A stretch of 64,000 bases of DNA from Gimesia aquarii (GTDB lineage Bacteria > Planctomycetota > Planctomycetia > Planctomycetales > Planctomycetaceae): positions 5,410,334 to 5,474,333 of the forward strand of contig NZ_CP037422.1 in assembly GCF_007748175.1 (NCBI RefSeq). Reading direction: 5' to 3'. The notes under the pieces were generated by a model, which was not told where the DNA came from, did no database searches, and saw only the letters and a list, made by a program, of their open reading frames with translations. How positions within the stretch are numbered: position 1 is the stretch's first letter; every line of letters begins with the position of its first letter. The position numbers were made by a program, and so were the translations under genes. Below are positions 39,440-47,941 of the stretch, one piece after another.

Positions 39440-40654
39440 TTACGACACATGCATCAGGGCCGGAAGAATCGCCGTATTCCAATCTTCGGAGGTCACAGAC
39501 TCCGGTTGTCTGCCTTTGAAATTTCCCTTTGCATGATTTGCCGTCCAGGCAAGACGCACACAACAGCGCTTTGCCAATTCCAGCACCGTTTGTTTCGCGC
39601 CATTCTCGCCCTCCTGATCAAGATCAAACATCACCGAGACATGACCGCCGGGAATTTGATTTGCCAGCGTTGCCAACTTGTCTGCCTGGGTTTCAGTGAT
39701 GGTGTTACTGCAGACTGCCAAAGCGGGAATACCAAGGGTGTGAAGATTAATGACATCATTGGGCCCTTCAACGAGGATGATACCGGTTTGTTGCATTTGT
39801 TCGCGGGTAGCGAGTTCATGAAACTGTGGTTCGCCAAAGAGTTCTTGTCCGCGATGGAAGCCTTTCACAAATTTGAATTTGTGCGGTTCTTTGGAACTGT
39901 CACCGGAACGTTGCCATTTTTTATATTGCGCTTCATAGTTAAGATTACGACCAAACCAAGTCAGAATGTTTTCTTCTGCATCGGGATAGCCATAGACAAA
40001 ATGACCACGCAACAGACTCCCCGCATCATGGGGCAGATAACCACAACGAAATTGTTGCATGACCTCCGGAATCATGTAAGGACGTTGTCGCACATAAGCA
40101 GCGGCTTTCGGGGACATTTCCGCTACATCGGTCACGAAACGCTCGTCGAGATGAACCAGCTCACGAGCCCGTTCGTTCTCGGAGTCTTTGATTGGAATAT
40201 TTTCGAGAGGGGATTCATCAGATATTGATTGCGGTAACTCGTCCGTTGATGGTTCCTCCGCTGCTGGTTCCCGTGAGTGTCCTTCAACTATCGCTTTCAG
40301 ATCAGTGGCAATTTCTTTGAACTCGGCTCCCTTTAGTTTTCCACCAACCGGTTCGCGGTCATGTTTCATCAGGAACATCAGATTCAGCAAATTGCCCCGC
40401 ACCGTGCAGCCATACTGAAAACAGCGAAATACGGCACCGTCCTGTTTGGTTTTGAGGGAGATCGTCCGGTCGCCGGTTTCCTGGTCTTTGCCACAGGCAA
40501 AAATACATGCCATGCGGGTTTCATTTTGCGTTTTGTGTAGTTCCGGTAGTGGGACGTTGTAGAAACTGGCGATGCGTTCCACGACATCACCGGCAGCAAC
40601 CAGTTCGCGTTGCAGGGTATCAACGTCAATGTAGCCACGTTTTTTCTGGAGCAT
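39440..40654 (-). CDS. DnaG-like primase (CHC2-type zinc and Toprim)
   Basis: The protein has 404 residues. A zinc-binding module is suggested by ACIFACGK...FRCFQYGC near residues 48-85, which resembles CHC2 fingers of primases. A helical region around 175-235 is followed by a Toprim domain with ILVEGPND (catalytic Glu), SNTIT and FDLDQEGENG (DxD metal site). It would lay RNA primers for the element-encoded DnaB. It is shorter than chromosomal DnaG because the C-terminal helicase-interaction domain is missing. It is divergent from the replication-relaxation gene with only 55 nt between. No Shine-Dalgarno is visible. Confidence 0.85.
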   Translation of the reverse strand: MLQKKRGYIDVDTLQRELVAAGDVVERIASFYNVPLPELHKTQNETRMACIFACGKDQETGDRTISLKTKQDGAVFRCFQYGCTVRGNLLNLMFLMKHDREPVGGKLKGAEFKEIATDLKAIVEGHSREPAAEEPSTDELPQSISDESPLENIPIKDSENERARELVHLDERFVTDVAEMSPKAAAYVRQRPYMIPEVMQQFRCGYLPHDAGSLLRGHFVYGYPDAEENILTWFGRNLNYEAQYKKWQRSGDSSKEPHKFKFVKGFHRGQELFGEPQFHELATREQMQQTGIILVEGPNDVINLHTLGIPALAVCSNTITETQADKLATLANQIPGGHVSVMFDLDQEGENGAKQTVLELAKRCCVRLAWTANHAKGNFKGRQPESVTSEDWNTAILPALMHVS

Positions 40655-40709
40655 GCAAGTGAGAGTATGAGCAAAATCAGGGAAGACATGCTACGTTCCT
40701 TGCCAACGT

Positions 40710-41594
40710 ATGGCAACACGATCCCTCATAAAAACACGTTGGCAAAAGACGTCCCGCGATGATGAAATCCTGGCGGCTTTGACGCGGTGCCCGTTGACGG
40801 CAGAAGAAATGTTCAAACTGAGCCAGACCTGGTCGCAACCCTTTACCAGTTTGCGGCGAGTCCAGGAGCGAATGCAAGATTTAAGCGCCGCAGGCCAGTT
40901 GCAGGCGTGGCGGTATGCCACGACAGGTCAGGGGGGTGCCCGGCTGTACTACAAGCTGACACTGACCGGTTATCGCACGGTAATGCAGGACGATCAGATC
41001 AAACCGCCTACCAAACGTTTCTTTCACGAAATCAGTCCGGGCCGACATCGGCATCAGCGGGCCTTATCACAATTCATCGTACAGACCTATCTGGCCGCTC
41101 ATGTTCGTGGAATCAAGGTCACTGATTTTCATCCCGAAAACACGTTCCGCATTGATTGCGGAGAACGACCGCTGTGGCCTGACGCGCGGTTTACGCTGAT
41201 GTTGCCGAATGAGAGCCAGTTTTCATATTGCGTAGAACTCGATAACAGCACCGAATCCGTACTCTCGCACAAGAGTACCGACAGCATCCTGAGTAAAATG
41301 CAACGCTATCTCATTGATCTGGTGGCCGCACCTCAGTCCTACCGTGTGCTGTTTCCCGTCACCGGTTCAGCAGATCGATTACAACATATCGTCGATCTCG
41401 CCAGAAACTTGACGGACGGACGCTCGTTTTCCCCGTTTTATGTGGTGTTGCTGGATGACTATCTCGCCCACCCCGATGCGTTCTTCCGTCCCTGTTTTCA
41501 TGCACCACAGAACAAAAACATTTCTCTGTTGCGTTCCCAGGCACGACAGTTTCAAGTTCGCTCTGCTTTGCTGGCCAGACCGGCTTTCGTGTGA
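40710..41594 (+). CDS. Replication-relaxation family protein, copy 1
   Basis: The protein has 294 residues. An N-terminal winged helix (ILAALTRCPLTAEEMFKLSQ...RVQERMQDL) leads into a domain with YYKLTLTGYRTV, GRHRHQRALSQFIV, PDARFTL and ELDNSTES. This is the replication-relaxation family found beside conjugation and replication genes of plasmids. Its core resembles a nuclease-like fold, but its activity is not established. A paralogue lies at 62257. The coupling ATPase follows. Confidence 0.75.
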   Translation: MATRSLIKTRWQKTSRDDEILAALTRCPLTAEEMFKLSQTWSQPFTSLRRVQERMQDLSAAGQLQAWRYATTGQGGARLYYKLTLTGYRTVMQDDQIKPPTKRFFHEISPGRHRHQRALSQFIVQTYLAAHVRGIKVTDFHPENTFRIDCGERPLWPDARFTLMLPNESQFSYCVELDNSTESVLSHKSTDSILSKMQRYLIDLVAAPQSYRVLFPVTGSADRLQHIVDLARNLTDGRSFSPFYVVLLDDYLAHPDAFFRPCFHAPQNKNISLLRSQARQFQVRSALLARPAFV

Positions 41595-41673
41595 TAGGGT
41601 GCGGCTCCTGTTGGCAGGCTCGTTGCTCCGACGGTGCAGAGGGTCGTTTTTCAAAATCATCCTCGCCACTCCT

Positions 41674-41883
41674 ATGGACTACGTCCCCCTGGACTGGTCA
41701 GTCACTCCCGAGCAGATTGTAAGCCACAACGGGACAAAAGAAAAAGAACCCGCCGATGAAACAGGCAACTTCAGACGCGGGTTCTTGGTGACGCATGGCG
41801 TCTTGGTTCTGAACGTTCAAGAACTGATGACTGTCGAAGAGTCAGCTTTGCTTAACACTGACAATTCGGCTCTGCTGCTGTAG
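41674..41883 (+). CDS. Small hypothetical protein
   Basis: A 69-residue frame starting at the ATG at 41674 lies between the replication-relaxation gene and the coupling ATPase. It has no recognised domain, no transmembrane segment and no strong Shine-Dalgarno. It may be real, or part of a damaged N-terminal region of the ATPase gene. Confidence 0.35.
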   Translation: MDYVPLDWSVTPEQIVSHNGTKEKEPADETGNFRRGFLVTHGVLVLNVQELMTVEESALLNTDNSALLL

Positions 41884-41896
41884 GCTGTCGCCTCAC

Positions 41897-42310
41897 ATGT
41901 TAGTTTCCGTCAGCGACACACCGACCAACGAACGAGGACCGCGCCACATGCGGTCGATTCTGGCAGCGATTCACCATGCTTCATCGAAAACATTACCGAT
42001 TTCGTTCCTCATCGGACGCCATGCACGACAGGTCGGCTTGTATTGTCGGTTTCCCGGTCTGCTGCATGGATTGGTTCGAGGGCAGTTTCACGCCAAGTAT
42101 CCCGATTGTACGATTGAATTACTGGAAGAGGATGCACTCGATTGTTCTGCAGACTTTGAAACCTGGACGATCACGTTGCATCTGCGACCCGATCTGTTTC
42201 CGATTTTGCGATACCAACAATTTGAAGAGGTGATTCATGATGAAGTCGATGATCCGATGGGGGCATGCTGCAGGCGATGGCTCCGGACAACAGTGACATT
42301 CAGGCGATGA
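41897..42310 (+). CDS. Coupling ATPase, N-terminal part before a -1 frameshift
   Basis: This is a 137-residue frame. Up to EEVIHDEVDDPMG it reads as the N-terminal domain of the VirD4/TraD-like ATPase that continues in the next frame as G-MLQAMAPD. The final residues (CCRRWLRTTVTFRR) are out-of-frame. The two parts join if the ribosome slips -1, or if one G is missing, within GATGGGGGCATG at 42256-42267. Confidence 0.7.
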   Translation: MLVSVSDTPTNERGPRHMRSILAAIHHASSKTLPISFLIGRHARQVGLYCRFPGLLHGLVRGQFHAKYPDCTIELLEEDALDCSADFETWTITLHLRPDLFPILRYQQFEEVIHDEVDDPMGACCRRWLRTTVTFRR

Positions 42311-44262
42311 TTGAATTGACGGTAAATCCTGCCAGCCCCCGCCGTTGTCAGCAGGCACAAGCCGCGGTGGAACGCTTGGCCCGTCCTTTCTTTCGCAAAC
42401 ACCGGAGTCTGGCCCGCAAATATGCGCTGGCGGCCAGCAGCCCGAAGCGCTGGCAGCGAATGTGGGCGCCCTTGTTTTCGATCTTGTTTGCTCGACAACA
42501 TGAAGCGCGATTTAGCGCGGACGAGGAGCTCAACAAAACCGCTTCCCGGATGCACGACAACGAAAAAGACTTGCAAGCGGCTTCGGTCAAACTGGGACAA
42601 CATCTGTTTGAAGCGCAGCTGCGTTTGACGGTCTATGCACCCGCTGGCCAAAGGCAGGCTGCGATCAGCAAATTACAGGAGATGGCTGCGGTGCTCAATA
42701 AGTTTACGGAACCACGGTTGGGCCTGTTTCAGTCTTCAGGCGTTTCCCGGAACAAGAGGCCCCCACATCGTTGTGGTTTTCTCCTTTCTGATGAGGAACT
42801 GGCCACGCTCTGGCATCTGCCGACCAGTTCGGTGCGGGATGTTTCCCATCAGGTAACACATTCCCGGCGGTTGGAACCGCCGGTAGAGTTACCCCTCAAA
42901 AAAAGGGAAATTTTGGGTTCCAGAATTTGCGAGCTGGGACGAGTTTCCTTTCAGGACCAGAACGAGCGTTTCGGACTGCGGACTGCAGACCGGTTTCGGC
43001 ACCTGTTCATTGTGGGCAAAACCGGAAACGGCAAATCAACGGTGCTGCAAAATGCGATTTTGTCAGACATGCGGGCAGGGGAGGGCTTGGCGGTCGTTGA
43101 TCCGCACGGAGATCTGGCCGAAGCCGTGCTGGCGTCTGTCCCCAGTCAGCGTACCAATGATGTGATTCTGATTGATCCGAGTGATCTCCACTATCCGGTT
43201 GGCTTCAATCCACTCGATGTGAATGCTGCCATGGCTGATGTCGCCTGCGATGGCGTGGTCAGTACCTTTCGCAAGGTGTTCGGAACCGGGACGCACACAC
43301 CTCGCCTGGAAGACATTTTGTGGAATACCGTCCTGGCACTAATGCTGGCAGGGGATGCGACGATTCTGGATATGCTGCGGATGTTTGATGTCGATGACCG
43401 TTTACGCAGACAGATTCTGGCGCGGGTGACTGATCCCGTGGTACGCAACTGGTGGATGGCGACCTTTCCGAAACTGCGTTCGCTGAAAGGAGAAGATCCA
43501 TTTGCCTCGGTGGAAAACAAACTGCGTCAGCTACTCACCAATTCCGTGATCCGCAACATGGTCTCGCAACCACAGAGCAGAATTGACTTCCGGGCGGCAA
43601 TGGACAGTGGCAAGATTCTCATTCTCAATCTCTCCAAGGGAAAGCTGGGGGAACGAACGTCTTCATTTCTGGGTTCCCTGTTCGTGACCCAACTGCAGCT
43701 GGCTACGATGACTAGGGCCACCATCCCGGAGCAGGGACGCAGGCCGTTTTATCTTTACGTCGATGAGTTTCAGAATGTGGCGACTTCCAGTTTTGCGACG
43801 TTCCTGTCCGAAGCCCGTAAGTACAAACTCGGTCTCTGTCTGGCGACCCAGTTCCTCGATCAAGTCGATCCAGAGACCCTGCAGGCAGTCTTCGGCAATG
43901 TTGGCAGCCTGCTGGTGTTTGCGGTGGGGCCCAATGATGCGGAGATCCTGGCAGACCAACTGACAGGCCACGTCACGGCCGCCGATTTAATCGCACTTCC
44001 CAAATACCGTGCCTGTATCCGCCTCATGATTGACGGCATGTCCCGCCCCGCGTTTACCATGGAAACCATCAAACCCACAGAAATTACCGATTTGCATCGG
44101 GCCGCGATTGTACGCGCGCAATCACGGCGTCAATACGCGCAACCCCTCGAAACCGTGCAGACACGGATTCAAAAGGCATTTTCCTCGGCCTGGATGATGC
44201 TGCCCGATTACGTTGATCCCAACTTATTTCCGATGGGATATCATGGTCTGGGATTTTGCTGA
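42265..44262 (+). CDS. VirD4/TraD-like coupling ATPase, main part
   Basis: The protein has 665 residues. A helical N-terminal part (1-190) is followed by a RecA-like motor with Walker A VGKTGNGKST, DPHGDL, Walker B YLYVDEFQ, and a sensor region CLATQFLDQ. The central all-alpha insertion and the C-terminal QLTGHVTAADLIALPKYRAC are typical of the TraD/TraG_D-like DNA pumps that bring DNA to a conjugation channel. No relaxase or secretion channel is in the window. A distant relative lies at 58943. The first ~120 residues are encoded in the preceding frame. Confidence 0.85.
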   Translation: MLQAMAPDNSDIQAMIELTVNPASPRRCQQAQAAVERLARPFFRKHRSLARKYALAASSPKRWQRMWAPLFSILFARQHEARFSADEELNKTASRMHDNEKDLQAASVKLGQHLFEAQLRLTVYAPAGQRQAAISKLQEMAAVLNKFTEPRLGLFQSSGVSRNKRPPHRCGFLLSDEELATLWHLPTSSVRDVSHQVTHSRRLEPPVELPLKKREILGSRICELGRVSFQDQNERFGLRTADRFRHLFIVGKTGNGKSTVLQNAILSDMRAGEGLAVVDPHGDLAEAVLASVPSQRTNDVILIDPSDLHYPVGFNPLDVNAAMADVACDGVVSTFRKVFGTGTHTPRLEDILWNTVLALMLAGDATILDMLRMFDVDDRLRRQILARVTDPVVRNWWMATFPKLRSLKGEDPFASVENKLRQLLTNSVIRNMVSQPQSRIDFRAAMDSGKILILNLSKGKLGERTSSFLGSLFVTQLQLATMTRATIPEQGRRPFYLYVDEFQNVATSSFATFLSEARKYKLGLCLATQFLDQVDPETLQAVFGNVGSLLVFAVGPNDAEILADQLTGHVTAADLIALPKYRACIRLMIDGMSRPAFTMETIKPTEITDLHRAAIVRAQSRRQYAQPLETVQTRIQKAFSSAWMMLPDYVDPNLFPMGYHGLGFC

Positions 44263-44285
44263 TCCCCCATTACCAGGTTTTCTGA

Positions 44286-44315
44286 GTGACAACTGCGCCC
44301 CTCATCGTCTATAAT
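44286..44315 (+). promoter_or_regulatory. Promoter of the toxin-antitoxin operon, nearly leaderless
   Basis: GTGACA (44286) and a perfect TATAAT (44310) are 18 nt apart. The -10 box ends only 6 nt before the antitoxin ATG, so the transcript would start at or very near the start codon. Confidence 0.65.
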
Positions 44316-44321
44316 AGCCCC

Positions 44322-44570
44322 ATGTTAAAACCACGCCTCACCGAAGAACAGCGGAATGCCCTGGACCAACACCACGGACTGATCGAAGTGGATGAGGAAG
44401 GGCGCAAGTACATTCTCATGTCAATTGAAATCTATCGCGACATGCTGGGAGTCGGTACGGACGAAGAACTGACGGCTTCTCTCAAAGCATTAGAAGCAGG
44501 TCTGGCTGACGTGGATGCGGGCCGCACCCGTCCCTTCCGTGATGTTCTGGCCGAACTCGACGACGCATGA
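44322..44570 (+). CDS. Antitoxin of a ParE/RelE-type module
   Basis: The protein has 82 residues from the ATG at 44322. It is acidic, with LTEEQRNALDQHHGLIEV...YILMSIEIYRDML and a C-terminal VDAGRTRPFRDVLAEL tail that would wrap the toxin. It overlaps the toxin gene by ATGA. It is expected to neutralise the toxin and repress the operon. It stabilises the mobile element through post-segregational killing. Confidence 0.85.
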   Translation: MLKPRLTEEQRNALDQHHGLIEVDEEGRKYILMSIEIYRDMLGVGTDEELTASLKALEAGLADVDAGRTRPFRDVLAELDDA

Positions 44571-44884
44571 CATTTCGGGTAGAACTCTCACAGCGGGCCG
44601 AAGCGGATATTAAACGTGCCTATGCTTATATCCGCAAACAGGGACCAGCAGATCCCAAAGCTTGGAAGGCCGGTCTCGAGCAAAAACTGACTGGTCTTGA
44701 AACCTTTCCCGAAGCCTGCGGTTTGGCTCCCGAAAATGAGTTTGTCAAAGCGGAAATCCGTCAGGCCCTGTACGGTTCGTTTCGGATTGTGTTTACGATT
44801 CGGGAGGAAATCGTGTTTGTACTCACCGTGCGCCATGCGGCCCGACTTTCTATGTCGCATGATGAATTAGATAAAATCAACTAG
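44567..44884 (+). CDS. ParE/RelE-family toxin
   Basis: The protein has 105 residues with the ParE/RelE fold pattern VELSQRAEADIKRAYAYIRKQGP...W..GLEQKLTGLETFPEACGLAPE...EIRQALYGSFRIVFTIREEIVFVLTVRHAAR. Basic residues and the C-terminal VRHAAR match the plasmid-stabilisation family. Members inhibit gyrase (ParE) or cleave mRNA on ribosomes (RelE). Which applies cannot be read from sequence. It is translationally coupled to its antitoxin. Confidence 0.88.
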   Translation: MTFRVELSQRAEADIKRAYAYIRKQGPADPKAWKAGLEQKLTGLETFPEACGLAPENEFVKAEIRQALYGSFRIVFTIREEIVFVLTVRHAARLSMSHDELDKIN

Positions 44885-44944
44885 CTGTTTCTTTGTTGCG
44901 AAATCCCTTGCCTCACGTTGGATTCTGAGGCAGGCTACGCGGCC

Positions 44945-45895
44945 ATGGCCAAAGAGCAGTTTTTTTATTCCCAAACGCGGCAGCTATTTACTACCTTAGA
45001 AAATATTTCCCAGAGGTCCGGAGTCAGCCGCGGTAAGGCCTTTGAAGATCTGCTGCAAGCGTGTGTCGCCGCTCTCGCCGCGGAAACGATGGAACCCGCT
45101 TATTTTGAGGCGATCCAAGCGCACACAGAGGGCTCTCCAGGAAAACGGGGCGTGGATCTGTTTCCGAAGTTTCTGGCGCAGTTGATCGAGAGCATGTCAG
45201 AGCAGGATCAAGATTTGTTGGGAGATCTGTTTGAGGGGAGTATTTCGTATGGCGAGAAGGGGCAGTTTTTGACACCGGAATCCGTTTCAGAACTTATGGC
45301 AAATTTGACCATCGATGCCGCAGAAAAAACAGCTGAAAAGAAAACACAGGTCATCAACGACCCCTGTTGCGGAACCGGGCGAATGCTCCTGAAAGCGGGG
45401 GAGATCAATCCGCAGGCAGAATTATGTGGCCAAGATATTGATGCGCGCTGTGTTCGAATGACGGCTTTGAATCTCAGCTTGCGAGGCAAATATGGCTATG
45501 TTGTTTGTGGCAATTCACTGACACTGGAATCAAAATTTGCCTACCGGGTTGGCAGCTTCTACCACGAATTACCGAATGGCAGACGTCGCGGCGTGATTCG
45601 GGAAATTCCATTGGAACAGACTCCGGTGCCCTTTGTCACTGACACAACACGAACAGCAACACAGGGTTTGTTTGCTCAGCAGGAAGCTGATTCACACGAA
45701 CCAGATCAAGCACAGAAAATCTCCCAAACGATCATGGAGGTTCCGCAGTGGTTATTCCGTCTGGAACAGCGAATGGACAATGTGGAGTCTGGGAATGATT
45801 CAGATCAGTCAATTCAAGTTGAGAAAGAAGAATCGACAAACACTAAATCAGTACCTGATAACGACAGAGTTAAAACGCAGAAGAAATTGTTTTAA
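44945..45895 (+). CDS. N6-adenine DNA methylase-like protein lacking motif IV
   Basis: The protein has 316 residues from the ATG at 44945. A TTG at 44918 would add nine residues. The HsdM-like core shows FEGSISYGEKGQFLTPE, motif I NDPCCGTGRML and AELCGQDID. Where the catalytic NPPF/Y would be expected the sequence reads VCGNSLTLES. SAM binding is therefore likely, but adenine methylation is doubtful. The C-terminal 90 residues are charged and low-complexity. Similar short methylase-like proteins occur on conjugative elements. No restriction or specificity subunit is nearby. Confidence 0.75.
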   Translation: MAKEQFFYSQTRQLFTTLENISQRSGVSRGKAFEDLLQACVAALAAETMEPAYFEAIQAHTEGSPGKRGVDLFPKFLAQLIESMSEQDQDLLGDLFEGSISYGEKGQFLTPESVSELMANLTIDAAEKTAEKKTQVINDPCCGTGRMLLKAGEINPQAELCGQDIDARCVRMTALNLSLRGKYGYVVCGNSLTLESKFAYRVGSFYHELPNGRRRGVIREIPLEQTPVPFVTDTTRTATQGLFAQQEADSHEPDQAQKISQTIMEVPQWLFRLEQRMDNVESGNDSDQSIQVEKEESTNTKSVPDNDRVKTQKKLF

Positions 45896-45971
45896 GTGGT
45901 TTTTAAGGAAAAATTTCAGTATTCAGATATTAATTTCCATCTCTACGAGGGCATGCTAAACTGATTGCGAA

Positions 45972-46553
45972 ATGCAGACGGTTTCCATCAACAACTTTGG
46001 ATTTCTAATTGCTTATCTCGTTCCCGGTTTTACTACCCTATGGGGAATCAGCTACTTTTCCACTACGGTTCAGTCTTGGATTGGCATCCTTCCCAGTGAA
46101 TCGCCGACAGTCGGAGGTTTTTTGTATATCACCATCGGTTCGGTCGCAGTGGGGCTCACAGTCAGCACGATTCGTTGGATAGTCATTGATACCATTCACC
46201 ATTGGACAGGGATTTCTGATCCGGGTTGGGATTTTTCAAAGCTGCAAAAAAATATCAATGCCTTTGATCGCTTGATCGAAATTCATTATCACTATTACCA
46301 GTTTTATGCCAATTCGATTATTGCCGTGATAATTGTTTATAGTATTCGGCGAATCTCACTTGGTTTGTGGTCCACTCCCTTGGGATGGATGGAACTCTTA
46401 GTTGGAATATTTTTGTTAATTTTTTTTGCTGGTTCGCGTGATACGCTTCGAAAATACTATAAACGGACCACCCAATTGCTAGAGATGGATGTAGAAGAAG
46501 TTCAGACCGAAGATAGTCCTGATCTCGATTCTGCAGATGTATTAACGTCTTGA
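45972..46553 (+). CDS. Hypothetical membrane protein with four helices
   Basis: The protein has 193 residues. Hydrophobic segments lie at about 8-28, 45-70, 110-128 and 135-155, with a His/Tyr-rich IEIHYHYYQFYANS segment before the third. The C-terminus is acidic. I do not recognise a family. It follows the methylase-like gene by 76 nt and overlaps the end of the convergent repressor gene by 12 nt. Confidence 0.65.
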   Translation: MQTVSINNFGFLIAYLVPGFTTLWGISYFSTTVQSWIGILPSESPTVGGFLYITIGSVAVGLTVSTIRWIVIDTIHHWTGISDPGWDFSKLQKNINAFDRLIEIHYHYYQFYANSIIAVIIVYSIRRISLGLWSTPLGWMELLVGIFLLIFFAGSRDTLRKYYKRTTQLLEMDVEEVQTEDSPDLDSADVLTS

Positions 46554-46811
46554 TTTCTTATGACCACTTTTTTTTAATCGCGTTTCTAACGCTTTGACGA
46601 AGTCTGGCAGAGTCGTTCCCAATGCGTGGCATACCGTGCGTAACTGAATGATATCCATACGGCGTTCACCCCGTTCACACTTACTCACAAATGACTGGCT
46701 TTGCCCAAGCCGTTCAGCTAACTCGACTTGTGAGACTTTCAAGTTCTTTCGAGTCTCTTTCAGCAAGCGAAGCATGATTGAATATTCTCGGGTAAAAATC
46801 GACTTTTCCAT
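46542..46811 (-). CDS. XRE-family HTH repressor
   Basis: The protein has 89 residues from the ATG at 46811, which follows AGAGG. The longer open frame upstream runs through the operator region and is not credible. A Cro/C1-type helix-turn-helix is clear: LKVSQVELAERLGQSQSFVSKCERGERRMDIIQL. It ends in a basic KKSGHKKSRR tail. It is divergent from a 31-residue gene, with operator-like repeats between, so it likely represses both. Confidence 0.85.
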   Translation of the reverse strand: MEKSIFTREYSIMLRLLKETRKNLKVSQVELAERLGQSQSFVSKCERGERRMDIIQLRTVCHALGTTLPDFVKALETRLKKSGHKKSRR

Positions 46812-46843
46812 ATCGCCTCTTGAAAAAAAGAAAGGCGAATCGT

Positions 46844-46877
46844 ATAGTCCGTATTGGAATAGTCCAAAATGGACTAT
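46844..46877. promoter_or_regulatory. Operator pair for the XRE repressor
   Basis: ATAGTCC-aaaat-GGACTAT (46859-46877) is a perfect inverted repeat. A second half-conserved copy ATAGTCC-gtatt-GGA starts at 46844. Both lie between the divergent repressor and small gene. Confidence 0.75.
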
Positions 46878-46909
46878 ATTAATCAGTTCAGAAAGTGAAG
46901 GAGAAAGCC

Positions 46910-47005
46910 ATGACAAACGGTGGTTCAAAGAGTCCAGAAGAGGAAAAACAGGAAAAACCCACATCATCAACGGCTAACAAAGGGGATAATTCTTCTCAAA
47001 AGTGA
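46910..47005 (+). CDS. 31-residue hydrophilic peptide under XRE control
   Basis: ATG at 46910 follows a strong AAGGAG Shine-Dalgarno and opens a 31-residue frame (starts MTNGGSKSPEEEKQEK, ends NSSQK). It is highly charged with Lys, Glu and Ser, probably disordered, and has no known domain. Its Shine-Dalgarno, dedicated operator and strong terminator 33 nt after the stop argue that it is expressed. Confidence 0.55.
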   Translation: MTNGGSKSPEEEKQEKPTSSTANKGDNSSQK

Positions 47006-47037
47006 ACTTCAGAAGAAAACTAAGGGAAGCAGGTGCA

Positions 47038-47073
47038 GGGCGGTAAACCAATTTTGTTTACCGTCCCTTTTTT
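47038..47073 (+). terminator. Terminator after the 31-residue gene
   Basis: GGGCGGTAAAC-caatttt-GTTTACCGTCCC is followed by TTTTTT, with a single bulge in the stem. Confidence 0.85.
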
Positions 47074-47137
47074 GAGAATGCAGGTTGGATTCAAATGGAT
47101 CTTTTTATGGTGAGAATCCTACCAAGAGGTGGGGGTT

Positions 47138-47252
47138 ACGTGTTCGCCTTCTTTGCATTGTACGCCCCACGCAAGGAGCTTCCCCTGCGGGTGCTCCTCC
47201 TTGACTGTTGGGCCGTGGAAGGAACGTGTCGGCGAGCAAATGTCGGCGTTTT
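47138..47252 (+). ncRNA. Conserved structured leader, copy 2
   Basis: Over 109 aligned positions I count 7 mismatches to copy 3. Pairing elements are outer ACGT/ATGT, stem GTTCGCC/GGCGAGC, central hairpin AAGGAGC...GCTCCtCCTT with inner CCC/GGG, and a possible CCACG/CGTGG helix. It precedes the cassette 2 gene start by about 22 nt of pyrimidine-rich sequence. Confidence 0.7.
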
Positions 47253-47273
47253 GTTTTCTTCCAACCATTTATC

Positions 47274-47717
47274 ATGGCAATCGACAACAACACATCATCG
47301 GCAACAGAACAAACACTCAGAATATTCCGGATTCATTACTGTATTCGTGATGGAGAATACGAATATGGGGATTGTGTGACTGCCAGACTTCCACGGGAGC
47401 CCAAGACGGCGCAAGAACTGGTCGAAGCAGTCCTCTACAACTGGCTGCTTGATCCCAGCGACGAAGAGGAACAAAGGGATGTTGCGCGATGCGTGAAAGA
47501 GTACGAGCAAGAGGGATATTTCGAATTGCCAAATGACTACCGTCTGGTCGATCAATTGTACGTGATGCAAGCTGATCCGCTGATCGATATTATTCATGAG
47601 CTCGTGAACGCTCTGGAAAGCGCTGTCATTGACACAGACATGCAGCTGTCAGTAAAACAAAGACAAGCACGAAAGCAATACTATCTTTCTGCAATCGCGA
47701 AAGCAGAAGGCTACTAA
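47274..47717 (+). CDS. Cassette 2 protein, unknown function
   Basis: The protein has 147 residues from the ATG at 47274. Its first residues MAIDNNTSSA and last residues AIAKAEGY resemble those of the cassette 3 protein (MANAKDTSSA...TIAKAEGN), while the middle is unrelated. The core is acidic, with CIRDGEYEYGD and a helical C-terminal half. I do not recognise a family. There is no Shine-Dalgarno, but a T/C-rich tract precedes the start. It is flanked by leader copy 2 and a cassette-type terminator. Confidence 0.7.
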   Translation: MAIDNNTSSATEQTLRIFRIHYCIRDGEYEYGDCVTARLPREPKTAQELVEAVLYNWLLDPSDEEEQRDVARCVKEYEQEGYFELPNDYRLVDQLYVMQADPLIDIIHELVNALESAVIDTDMQLSVKQRQARKQYYLSAIAKAEGY

Positions 47718-47745
47718 GCCCCTCACGGGGCTTTTTTTGCTCACA
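47717..47745 (+). terminator. Cassette 2 terminator with TGCTCACA
   Basis: AGCCCC-TCAC-GGGGCT with a T-run is followed by TGCTCACA (47738-47745). The stem begins at the last base of the stop codon. The same stem, loop and octamer follow cassette 3. Confidence 0.9.
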
Positions 47746-47941
47746 GAAATAAAACTGCAGCACGGCTCACAATTACCAATGATTTCCTTGCCGCTTGTTC
47801 GACCGCCTCCGTATTTGCCGATCAAACAGTCGACACAACTTCAAAACGGTAGTTCAATGCAGCTTCTATGCCCAGGCGATGAGGGACGACATGGACTAGG
47901 GGATTTCTTACCTTACAGTGAGAACCGTTTATGGTCCGCCT

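Noticed and set aside
46812-46970. N-terminal extension of the XRE repressor
   Set aside because: It would run through the operator and the divergent small gene; the internal ATG has a good Shine-Dalgarno.
47138-47252. Leader copies as attC sites of integron cassettes
   Set aside because: They lack RYYYAAC/GTTRRRY boxes at the ends and lie 5' of genes, with a separate terminator 3'.
47095-47379. Protein frame through leader copy 2, matching a frame in copy 3 (54526-54756)
   Set aside because: The shared peptide is lost in leader copy 1 while base pairing is kept, so the conservation is better explained by RNA structure.
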